Assembly (NCBI GenBank): GCA_029245395.1 | Contig: JAQWPL010000019.1 | Span: forward strand, 1 to 64,000 | From: Gammaproteobacteria bacterium | GTDB lineage: Bacteria; Pseudomonadota; Gammaproteobacteria; Pseudomonadales; Pseudohongiellaceae | Direction: 5' to 3' | DNA: 64,000 nt | Part shown: piece after piece, positions 25,167 to 32,789 of the stretch | Numbering within the stretch: position 1 is the first letter of the stretch | How the letters are laid out: each line of letters opens with the position of its first letter | The notes under the pieces: model-generated | Database searches by the model: none | Told to the model about the DNA's origin: nothing | What the model saw: only the letters and a program-made list of their open reading frames with translations | Translations under genes and position numbers: made by a program

Positions 25167-26477
25167 ATGTTTATCACCAAAAAGCATCTTTCCCGTCGTA
25201 CTATATTAAGAGGTTTTGGCACCAGTGTCGGGCTGCCGCTATTGGATGCCATGGTGCCAGCGGCTACTGCGATTGCGCAGACAGCTGCAAACATTCAGCC
25301 CCGTTTAGGTTTTGTCTATTTTCCCCATGGTGCTGTCATGGACCGCTGGACGCCTACCGCAACCGGATCTGATTTTGAAGTCCCGGAAATTCTGGCACCA
25401 GCTGCCAATCATAAAAACAAAATGACCATTGTTTCTGGCCTGCGTAATAAACCAGCCGAAAGCAATGACCCGCACGGCATTGTTGTTGGCACATGGCTGC
25501 GCTGTGTAGCGCCTAATGATTTAAGTGATCCCGCCAAGGGCGTGACTGCTGACCAGATTGCCGCACAACAGATTGGCCAGGGCACTCCCTTTCCCTCAAT
25601 AGAAGTCGGTACTCCGTCCGGCGGCCCGTGTGCTCCAGGTTTTTCCTGTTCATTTGGCAGTTCTATTGCATTCCAGAACCCGGAAATGGGACTACCTATT
25701 GAAAATAATCCCCGCAAACTCTTTTTCCAATTATTTGGCCAGGGAGATAATGCCGCTGAACGTGATGCGATTGTGAACGAAACAGGCAGCATACTGGATT
25801 CCATCCTGAGTGATGCTGCCACATTGCAAAAGACGCTAGGGGCCGCAGACATTGCCAAGGTGGACAGCTATCTGGAATCGGTCAGGGAAATTGAACGCCG
25901 TGTGCAGATGATGAAAAGCCAGGATCTTTCCGGGGTGGAAATTCCCTCAGCGCCTATTGGCATACCAGGTGATTTTGAAGAACACCTGACTATTCTATTT
26001 GACCTGATTGCCGTGGCTTACCAGATCAACCTGACCAATGTCGCGTCATTCCTGATGGAAAAAGAAGTCAGCATGCGCACTTATGCCAACCTTGGCGTAA
26101 CAGAAGCCTTCCATCCCCTGTCTCACCATGGTGATGATCCTGACAAACAAGTAAGACTGGCCCGTGTGCAGGCCTTCCACACACAGGTTTTTACCAGATT
26201 TCTGGACAAACTTGATGGCATGGAAGAAGCCGGCGGTACAGTGCTGGACAACTCCATCATTCTGTTTGGCTCAAACATGAGCAACAGTGACAAGCATAAC
26301 CAGGATCCTCTGCCCAACGCCGTATTCGGTCTTGGCGGCGGCAATATCCGTGGTGGTCAGCATTTGATGTATCCCCAGGATACGCCGCATGCCAACCTGT
26401 TGCTGACCTTGTTGAATCGAGCGGGTGTTGAACAAAATGGTTTTGGTGATGCTTCCGGCGAATTATCTGAAGTTTGA
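25167..26477 (+). CDS. DUF1552 exported protein
   Basis: 436 residues. The N-terminus has a twin-arginine type signal, HLSRRTILRGFGTSVGLPLL, so it is exported folded. The body shows the DUF1552 pattern: RLGFVYFPHGAVMDRWTP, NHKNKMTIVSGLRNKP, PHGIVVGTWLRC, TADQIAAQQIGQGTPFPSIE, ESVREIERRV, TEAFHPLSHHGDDPDKQ, and SIILFGSNMSNSDKHNQDPL near the end. The family resembles alkaline-phosphatase/sulfatase-like folds (DUF1501 relatives) and usually accompanies a DUF1592/1588 cytochrome-like protein, which is not seen here. Followed after 38 bases by the ankyrin gene, so one operon. Function unknown. Confidence 0.85.
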   Translation: MFITKKHLSRRTILRGFGTSVGLPLLDAMVPAATAIAQTAANIQPRLGFVYFPHGAVMDRWTPTATGSDFEVPEILAPAANHKNKMTIVSGLRNKPAESNDPHGIVVGTWLRCVAPNDLSDPAKGVTADQIAAQQIGQGTPFPSIEVGTPSGGPCAPGFSCSFGSSIAFQNPEMGLPIENNPRKLFFQLFGQGDNAAERDAIVNETGSILDSILSDAATLQKTLGAADIAKVDSYLESVREIERRVQMMKSQDLSGVEIPSAPIGIPGDFEEHLTILFDLIAVAYQINLTNVASFLMEKEVSMRTYANLGVTEAFHPLSHHGDDPDKQVRLARVQAFHTQVFTRFLDKLDGMEEAGGTVLDNSIILFGSNMSNSDKHNQDPLPNAVFGLGGGNIRGGQHLMYPQDTPHANLLLTLLNRAGVEQNGFGDASGELSEV

Positions 26478-26515
26478 TCCTGCACCTGATTATTACCATT
26501 GATTAACCAGATACT

Positions 26516-28138
26516 ATGAAACAGCTTTCCTTGCTTCTCTCCACTGTGTGCCTGTTAGGCAGCAGCTTTTTGTTAGCCCATGGCAATCTGGCTGATGTCG
26601 TTGCTTCCGGTAGTCGTAGCCACGCACTGGATATGATTGGTGAAGGTACTAACGTCAACGCCCAACAGTCTGACGGCACATCAGCCCTCCTGTATGCGGT
26701 CTATGAAGACGACCTGGAACTGGTAACCGCTCTCGCTGAAGCAGGTGCGGAAGTAAACCAGCGCAATGATTATGGCGCCAGTACCATGGGCGAAGCTGCC
26801 ATGGTAGGTAATCCTGAAATCCTCAAAGTGCTGCTTGAACATGGTGCGAATGCCAACCTCACCAATCTGGAAGGTGAAACTCCACTCATGGTCGTTGCTC
26901 GCGCGGGCAATATCGACGCTGCCAAACTGCTTTTGGAATATGGTGCCGAGCTTGATGCTCAGGAACATTGGGGCGGACAAACTGCCACCATGTGGGCAGC
27001 AGCCCAGCAACATCCAGCAATGCTTGCCCTGCTGATCGAAGCAGGGGCTGATATTGATATGAAGAGCACTGCAAGAAACTGGGATCTCACCATGATGAAT
27101 GAACCCAGGCCCAAGGATATGAATAACGGAGGCTTTTCTCCTCTACATTATGCCGCCCGGGAAGGTTGTACCGATTGCATCAGTGTCCTTGCGCAAGGTG
27201 GTGCTGATCTCAACGCAGTCGACCCGGATCGAGTCTCTCCGCTAAACCTGGCCCTTATCAACATGCATTTTGAAACGGCTCTTGCTCTGATTGAAGCAGG
27301 AGCCGATGTAAACCAGTGGGATATTTTTGGGCGGGCACCGTTGTACAACGCAATCGACCTGAACACGATGCCAGTCGGAGGCAGGCCTGACCTACCTTCA
27401 CCTGATCTCACTACAGGTTTTGATGTAGCCCGATCGCTACTGGCTAAAGGCGCCAATCCCAATATGCAGCTGAAAATGCGCCCACCGTATCGCAATGCTG
27501 TTTTTGACCGCGGTTCTGACAACCCACTATCTAATGGTGCCACACCCTTAACCCGTGCTGCCCGTTCTGCCGATGTGGCGTCAGTGAAATTGTTGCTGGA
27601 ACATGGTGCTCTGGTTGACCTGCCTAATGCCTCGGGTCATACGCCTTTGTTGGTTGTTTCTGGCATACAGTGGCCTGCAGACCCTACTCGAGGCCGCTTC
27701 AAAACTGAGTCAGAAAGCATCGAAACCCTGCGTGTGCTTCTTGAGGCCGGCGCAGATATCAATGCAGTGACTGGCGATCCTGCCGCACGTCCACTGATCA
27801 ACATTCCTGGTGAAGATCGTAGCGAAGGTTATGAACGCGCCAATGGACGCAGTTCGGTTTATGCCGACGGCCAAACTGGCCTACATGCTGCTGCCAAGAT
27901 TGGCTGGAATGACATAATCGAATTCCTGATAGACAATGGCGCCGCACAAGAAGTCAGGGACATGGCCGGTCGCTCGCCATTTGACCTGGCAATGGGACGC
28001 TATTCTGCCGGTTTCCTGCAACCTCCTCCCGAACCGCTTTTTGACACTGCTGTGTTGCTCCAGGAAGCCTGCATGGCCGACGACAATTGTGTCATGAACG
28101 AACCAGCTGATCTCACCAACCCAACCGCAATACAGTAG
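26516..28138 (+). CDS. Exported ankyrin-repeat protein
   Basis: 540 residues with a signal peptide (MKQLSLLLSTVCLLGSSFLL, cut after AHG). At least ten ankyrin units follow, e.g. DGTSALLYAVYEDDLELVTA, GETPLMVVARAGNIDAAKLL, GFSPLHYAAREGCTDCISVL, GATPLTRAARSADVASVKLL and GQTGLHAAAKIGWNDIIEFL. Periplasmic ankyrin proteins bind other proteins. It is encoded right after the DUF1552 gene, an arrangement seen repeatedly in this kind of genome, so the two products probably act together. The C-terminal tail has a pair of Cys (EACMADDNCVMN). Confidence 0.85.
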   Translation: MKQLSLLLSTVCLLGSSFLLAHGNLADVVASGSRSHALDMIGEGTNVNAQQSDGTSALLYAVYEDDLELVTALAEAGAEVNQRNDYGASTMGEAAMVGNPEILKVLLEHGANANLTNLEGETPLMVVARAGNIDAAKLLLEYGAELDAQEHWGGQTATMWAAAQQHPAMLALLIEAGADIDMKSTARNWDLTMMNEPRPKDMNNGGFSPLHYAAREGCTDCISVLAQGGADLNAVDPDRVSPLNLALINMHFETALALIEAGADVNQWDIFGRAPLYNAIDLNTMPVGGRPDLPSPDLTTGFDVARSLLAKGANPNMQLKMRPPYRNAVFDRGSDNPLSNGATPLTRAARSADVASVKLLLEHGALVDLPNASGHTPLLVVSGIQWPADPTRGRFKTESESIETLRVLLEAGADINAVTGDPAARPLINIPGEDRSEGYERANGRSSVYADGQTGLHAAAKIGWNDIIEFLIDNGAAQEVRDMAGRSPFDLAMGRYSAGFLQPPPEPLFDTAVLLQEACMADDNCVMNEPADLTNPTAIQ

Positions 28139-28147
28139 CGCCGATTC

Positions 28148-28186
28148 GTTTAACTAAAGAGTTTAACTAACGAGCTTAACTAATTA
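28148..28186. repeat. Three tandem 13-bp repeats upstream of the ABC exporter
   Basis: GTTTAACTAAAGA (28148-28160), GTTTAACTAACGA (28161-28173), GCTTAACTAATTA (28174-28186). They lie about 60 bases before the start of the ABC ATPase gene, in its likely promoter. The spacing of 13 bases puts copies on different helix faces. It could be an operator array or simply a tandem duplication. Confidence 0.6.
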
Positions 28187-28243
28187 GTCTGTCGAGTATC
28201 ATAGCCGGTTCTCGTAATTCCAAAAGCATTACAGGAAACCCTT

Positions 28244-29008
28244 ATGCCAATCGTTGAAGTCAGCAACCTGGCAAAAAAATACCCTCTTCCCGACAAGAAA
28301 AATGAATTTTTTTATGCTGTTGACGGTATCTCTCTAAGCATAGAAAAAGGTCAGATTTACGGCATCCTTGGCCCCAATGGCGCCGGTAAGACTACTACCC
28401 TGGAAATGATAGAAGGCCTGACTGACATCGATGATGGCCAGGCCCTGGTCAATGACATCAATGTTTCTACTCATCCTTATGACGTAAAAAAAATAATCGG
28501 TGTACAACTGCAGGCCAATGAGTATTTTGATCACCTTTCTCTCAGAGAACTGCTTACCTTATTCAGCAATCTGTACGGGCGTGATGACGATCCTATGGAA
28601 TTACTGGCCAAAGTTAACCTGGAAGAAAAAGCCGGAGCGAAGCCTGCCAGCCTTTCAGGTGGTCAGAAGCAACGCTTTTCCATTGCCAGCGCACTGGTCA
28701 ATGATCCTAAAGTGTTGTTTCTTGATGAGCCAACCACCGGGCTGGATCCCCAGGCTAAACGCAATCTCTGGGACCTGGTTAAAGAATTGAATGACGGCGG
28801 CATGACCATCGTGCTCACAACACACAACATGGAAGAAGCCGAATTTCTTTGTGAACGTTTGGCCATCATGGATCACGGCAAAATTATTGCTGAAGGGACA
28901 CCCCAGGAATTAATACTCGATCATGCCCCCGAGCCACCTGTAGCCCCAGTACATGGCAACCTGGAAGATGTATTCTTAACTCTAACGGGTCACGATCTTA
29001 GGGAATAA
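28244..29008 (+). CDS. ABC exporter ATP-binding protein
   Basis: 254 residues. Walker [10 protein letters not shown] (near residue 45), Q-loop QLQANEYFDHLSLRE, signature LSGGQKQRFSIASAL, Walker B VLFLDEPTTGLD, H-loop TTHNMEEAEFLCER. The short C-terminus ends HGNLEDVFLTLTGHDLRE, the CcmA-type tail of drug and antibiotic exporters. The permease follows after 19 bases. The triple 13-bp repeat upstream is a candidate control site. The substrate is unknown; the pair resembles the two-gene NatAB/DrrAB type more than the YadGH pair at 20516. Confidence 0.9.
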   Translation: MPIVEVSNLAKKYPLPDKKNEFFYAVDGISLSIEKGQIYGILGPNGAGKTTTLEMIEGLTDIDDGQALVNDINVSTHPYDVKKIIGVQLQANEYFDHLSLRELLTLFSNLYGRDDDPMELLAKVNLEEKAGAKPASLSGGQKQRFSIASALVNDPKVLFLDEPTTGLDPQAKRNLWDLVKELNDGGMTIVLTTHNMEEAEFLCERLAIMDHGKIIAEGTPQELILDHAPEPPVAPVHGNLEDVFLTLTGHDLRE

Positions 29009-29027
29009 TGGAACAAGGCAATAAATA

Positions 29028-30125
29028 ATGACTGAACAAATGAACAAAATGCTGAAGTTAGCAAAAGTCATGTTGAAGATTCATTCCAGGGATCGACAGG
29101 CTGTTTTCTTCTCCCTGTTTTTCCCTCTGTTGTTTATGTTCATTATCAGTTTTGCCAGCGGCGGCGATCCTGAACCCATTGAACTGGGTATTGTTAACAA
29201 TGCTGAGAACGAGCTCGCCATTAATTTTATCTCCTCTTTGGAAAGAACCCTCCTTTTTAATGTCACCATCGGAGAAGAAGCAGTATTACGTGAAGAACTG
29301 ATTGCAGGCGAAAAAGCCGTCGTGCTGATCCTTCCTGACAACTTTCAGGACAACGGCGCACCAGCAGATCTGGCAGTTCTGATTGACGCCGCACAAGTTA
29401 GACAGGTGGGAATCATTTTGCCAGTGCTTGAACAGGCACTGGTCGATGTGGAACGAACCCTGCGCAATACAGACCCCTTATTTTCTCTGAATATTGAAGA
29501 CGTGCAGGCACGAACCCAGCGCTATCTGGATTTTGTCGTCCCTGGATTGTTGGCATTTAGCATCATGAATATCGGAATAGCTGGCAGTGGTTTTAATATC
29601 GTGGAATACCGCAGGAAGGGAATTTTGAAACGCTTGTTTGTTACCCCTATCGGGCCACGGGACTTCATTGGCGGGCTGGTTCTGGCCAGGCTGGCAATCT
29701 GCCTGATCCAGCTCACCGGCTTATTACTGGCCGCCATGTTTTTATTTGACGTAATATTTGTTGGCAGCCTGGTGTCACTCTACTTGTTCATCATGCTGGG
29801 AATTGTCATTTTCCTGAGCATTGGCTTTTGCCTGGGCAGTCTTGCCACATCTCAACAATCTATTATGGCCATTGGCAATCTCGTCACCTTCCCCCAAATG
29901 ATTCTGTCCGGTATTTTCTTTCCAATTGAATCATTGCCTGACCTGGCACAGCCCATAGCAAACTTACTACCGTTAAGCTTTGTTGCAAATGGATTGCGGG
30001 AAATTGCCATCAATGGTACCAGCCTGTTGGGACTGATTCCTGAGGTGATAGGTATGGCAGTCTGGACCGTGGCTGCCCTGATATTGGCTATCAGACTGTT
30101 TGTGTGGAAGGAAGTTGCAGCTTAA
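29028..30125 (+). CDS. ABC-2 exporter permease
   Basis: 365 residues. A first helix (FFSLFFPLLFMFIISFASGG) is followed by an extracytoplasmic domain of about 130 residues (EPIELGIVNNAENELA... DNFQDNG), then five helices. The ABC-2 features are YLDFVVPGLLAFSIMNIGIA, YRRKGILKRLFVTPIGPRDF, and FPQMILSGIFFPIESLPDLA before the last segment. The large periplasmic domain places it with the ABC2_membrane_3 group (DrrB/YhhJ-like). It pairs with the preceding ATPase. The stop codon is 62 bases from the convergent Hpt gene with no clear terminator. Confidence 0.88.
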   Translation: MTEQMNKMLKLAKVMLKIHSRDRQAVFFSLFFPLLFMFIISFASGGDPEPIELGIVNNAENELAINFISSLERTLLFNVTIGEEAVLREELIAGEKAVVLILPDNFQDNGAPADLAVLIDAAQVRQVGIILPVLEQALVDVERTLRNTDPLFSLNIEDVQARTQRYLDFVVPGLLAFSIMNIGIAGSGFNIVEYRRKGILKRLFVTPIGPRDFIGGLVLARLAICLIQLTGLLLAAMFLFDVIFVGSLVSLYLFIMLGIVIFLSIGFCLGSLATSQQSIMAIGNLVTFPQMILSGIFFPIESLPDLAQPIANLLPLSFVANGLREIAINGTSLLGLIPEVIGMAVWTVAALILAIRLFVWKEVAA

Positions 30126-30186
30126 CTCAGGTAACAAAAATTGGAATTTAAAGACTTAATGTAAATACCAACGGCTTTGAGGCGGA

Positions 30187-30537
30187 TCAATCAAGTTTCA
30201 CATCAAGGAAGGCAAAGCGGGTCAGATCTGCAATAGTAATTGCCTCCTGGGTAAGGACGAGTAATGATTCATCTTTGAGCTTGCCTTTCAATTCAATCTG
30301 TCCAAGTATTTCTGCTAACTTGTAAGCACCGGATATCTGGGCGCTGCTTTTAAGGGTATGAGCTTCTGAAGACAATTGCTCAAATGCTTTCTCGGCCTTT
30401 GCCCTGCGCAGATTTTCAATTCTTATCTGGAATTCACTATCCAGCGAGTCCATAAATTTCCTGGCATTTTCCAGCCCAATGTCCTTAACAAGCTGTTGCA
30501 GTACTTTTGGATTCAGTAATGTTTCTTGTGTAGTCAT
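30187..30537 (-). CDS. Hpt phosphotransfer protein, LuxU-like
   Basis: 116 residues. A four-helix Hpt domain with the phosphorylatable His60 in SEAHTLKSSAQISGAYKLAE, the HxLKGSS-type motif. Members relay phosphate from a hybrid sensor kinase to a response regulator. Its place next to a LuxO-like regulator, with one small gene between, copies the LuxO/LuxU arrangement of vibrios, so a LuxU role is the best reading. The start at 30537 (MTTQETLL) has GAGG at the right distance; the longer frame to 30645 has none. No sensor kinase is in the window. If luxO is dead as it appears, this protein may have lost its partner or serve another. Confidence 0.8.
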   Translation of the reverse strand: MTTQETLLNPKVLQQLVKDIGLENARKFMDSLDSEFQIRIENLRRAKAEKAFEQLSSEAHTLKSSAQISGAYKLAEILGQIELKGKLKDESLLVLTQEAITIADLTRFAFLDVKLD

Positions 30538-30646
30538 CTGGAAATCCTCAATATTCCTTAGATTTAGCATTGTCACAATCCTTTCCTGAATTGGGGTCCA
30601 AAAGTAATTCAGACCACGCTCCACCATTATCTTCGTCATCGTCATA

Positions 30647-30922
30647 TCAGATAGGGCTGACCAACAGGATCAAAGTGTCAGAGTAAGTGTCAGTAGAGGC
30701 ATTATCAGCAGAGCCGTAGTCACGAACACCGCTACCTGAGAAAGTTGCAGATGCAGTGTTGCAAGATACTGCAGTGGCTTGAGCCGCACCACTTGCTGTA
30801 CCAACAAGTTTTACGTTGTAGTCAATCTCGTCACCCTCAGTGGCGCCAAATACAGAAGTACTTATCAGTCCGGCGATTACAGTTGCGAGAACTTTGTTTC
30901 GTGTTTTCGTGATGTTACTCAT
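30647..30922 (-). CDS. Small secreted protein under a probable sigma-54 promoter
   Basis: 91 residues. A signal peptide (MSNITKTRNKVLATVIAGLI, cut after VFGA) is followed by a mature part of about 65 residues with DYNVKLVGTASGAAQATAV and an end, DTYSDTLILLVSPI, that looks like the last strands of a pilin- or spore-coat-U-like beta sandwich. One Cys remains. I do not recognise the family, and the short length could mean truncation. It lies between luxU-like and luxO-like genes, and its upstream region holds LuxO-box, CRP-type and sigma-54 motifs pointing at it. There is no good Shine-Dalgarno sequence before the ATG at 30922. Confidence 0.6.
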   Translation of the reverse strand: MSNITKTRNKVLATVIAGLISTSVFGATEGDEIDYNVKLVGTASGAAQATAVSCNTASATFSGSGVRDYGSADNASTDTYSDTLILLVSPI

Positions 30923-30975
30923 AAACAGATAATTCGTTTTATTGGTTAAGTTAAAAAGCTGCTTACCAGGGTTAT

Positions 30976-30992
30976 TACAAGGCGCGTGCCAG
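30976..30992 (-). promoter_or_regulatory. Probable sigma-54 (-24/-12) promoter
   Basis: On the minus strand the sequence is CTGGCACGCGCCTTGTA. The -24 part TGGCACG is a perfect match to the consensus TGGCACGnnnnTTGCW and the spacing is exact. The -12 part reads TTGTA with one mismatch at the usually conserved C. Transcription would start near 30965, about 42 bases before the ATG of the small secreted protein. Confidence 0.6.
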
Positions 30993-31125
30993 AACTGTAA
31001 AAAACCCTGTGCCTGGAAGGAGAACTCTTTATACCTAATTGATTTTATTTACTAATTATTTTTTTGAAGAGAACAAAAACAACCTTTTCAGGAACATGGG
31101 GAACAGATTGAATTTGCAAAATGAT

Positions 31126-31138
31126 TTGCATATTGCAA
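31126..31138. promoter_or_regulatory. LuxO-type operator, perfect match
   Basis: TTGCATATTGCAA fits the LuxO site pattern TTGCA-W3-TGCAA, which I recall from Vibrio qrr promoters. A second site with one mismatch, TTGCAAATTGCTA, is at 31168-31180, and a half site is at 31114-31118. The sites lie about 135-200 bases upstream of the sigma-54-like promoter, the normal distance for an enhancer-bound activator. Confidence 0.6.
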
Positions 31139-31144
31139 ATATAG

Positions 31145-31160
31145 TGTGATGTGTATCACA
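31145..31160. promoter_or_regulatory. CRP-type operator, perfect consensus
   Basis: TGTGATGTGTATCACA is TGTGA-N6-TCACA, the consensus half sites of the CRP regulator. It lies between the two LuxO-type sites, suggesting that carbon status and the phosphorelay act on the same promoter. Confidence 0.65.
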
Positions 31161-31259
31161 AAAAAATTTGCAAATTGCTAAAATGGATGGCTAAAAATGA
31201 AGGGAGTTAGTTGATGCGTTTAAATAAACAGGAAAAGAGGCGTTAGTACAAACCAGGTC

Positions 31260-32722
31260 TCAATTAATCTCGCCCTCCTTGTCCCAACTCTTTATTTTTC
31301 TGTACAGGGTGGATGGGCTGACACCAAGACGGGCAGCGGCCAGCGGCACATTGTCATTGCAAAGCCTGATAGCTTCTTCAATATTGTGTTTCTCTGTCTC
31401 CAACAGGGGTTTGATATCGTCCATAAAGGCAGGCGCAGAAACGCTGTCTGCACTGTTGATCCCGTTAAATGAAGCTGAACCTGCTTTTTGCGGCTCTGAT
31501 GATTGCTCGATCTTCTGGTTAGCTTCATTCCCAGTGGGCACGTGATTTGACCCACTCCAATGCTGAATGCCTTCAGGCAGTATGCCAGGCAGGATTTCTG
31601 TCCCTGTATTCATGATGACCATGTTTTCAATTACATTTTGCAATTCCCTGACCAGTTGTAGGCAAGCATTAGCGCTGAGGCTGCCTCTGAAAATTCGGTA
31701 AATTGCTTGCTCATTTCAGTATTGAAGGCATCCAGAAGCTTGGCCGCAATCAACATGACATCGTCTTCGCGTTCCTTCAGAGAAGGCAATTCAATGGGCA
31801 CCACATTGAGGCGGTAATACAGATCTTCCCTGAACCTGCCCTCTTCTACTTCCGCCAGCGGATCTCGGTTAGTGGCACAAATAAAGCGAATATCCACTGA
31901 TTGTTGTTCTTCACTGCCTACTTTCTGGAAAGTCCCGGACTGAATTAGGCGCAGCAGTTTTGCCTGAAGATTCAGGTCCATTTCACACATTTCATCGAGA
32001 AACATTGTCCCGCCACTAGCCTGTTCGGCAGCACCGGTTCTATCCTTTACCGCGCCGGAAAAAGTACCTTTAACATGGCCAAATATTTCAGACTCAAACA
32101 GATCCTTGGAAATTGCTGCACAGTTGATTGGAATAAATGGCCCTTTGGCTCGCTTGCTGGTCTCGTGAATGGCAGAGGCGCACAGCTCCTTACCAGTCTC
32201 GCTTTCCCCCGTAATAAATACGTTGGCATTGCTAGGGGCTACATTTTTAATGATTTGGTATATCAGCTTCATGGCAGTTGAATGGCCTATGAACTCTCCA
32301 AAGCCTTCTGTATCCACTGCATCACTGCATGCCTTTACAGTGCTGATAAGCTCAAATTCCCGCAAGGCATTGGTGACAGTGGCCAGCAATCTGTCTTTTG
32401 TGAATGGCTTTTCTATGAAATCAAAAGCGCCATGTCGGGTAGCGTCCACTGCATAATCCAGTTCCGTTTCGGAAGTAATGATAATGGTCTTGGTTGGCAA
32501 TTCGGCCGTGGTGACTTCCCGAAGAATGTCGAGCCCACTGATATCGGGCAGTTGCACATCCTGAATCAGGATATCCGGAATTTTATCGTTGATAACCTCC
32601 AGGGCATCAAGACCTGTATGAAAGATCCTGACCTTGTAGCCCAGTGCGTCCAGATAGCTCTGATAAAGCATAGCGCTTGGTGCGCTGTCCTCAACGATGT
32701 AGATGAGTGCTGTTTTTTTCAT
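31260..32722 (-). pseudogene. luxO: LuxO-like sigma-54 response regulator, frameshifted
   Basis: Read in two frames: 32722-31631 encodes receiver and AAA+ domains, and 31643-31260 encodes the C-terminal region with a Fis-type helix-turn-helix. The receiver has IYIVEDSAPS and phosphate acceptor Asp55 (ILIQDVQLPD). The AAA+ part follows Vibrio LuxO closely. The first frame ends YNWSGNCKM where the family has WxGNVRELQ, and the second continues LQNVIENMVIMNTG. The DNA fits loss of 10 bases between two GGGAAT repeats. Further damage: Walker A is GESETGKE (Glu for Gly) and the sigma-54 contact loop GAFTGA is GTFSGA. The tail NVPLAAARLGVSPSTLYRKI is intact. It should no longer work as an activator unless the frameshift is an assembly error. 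Confidence 0.8.
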
Positions 32723-32789
32723 GAGTTATTTAACGCCGATAGGCGATACAAGGCATAAAGTGAGCTGAGAATCAGCGAGATGTAAATCT

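Noticed and set aside
30923-31259. Search for a Qrr-like small RNA near luxO
   Set aside because: I see the LuxO-type boxes but no sequence like the conserved Qrr core, and the sigma-54 promoter points at a protein-coding gene.
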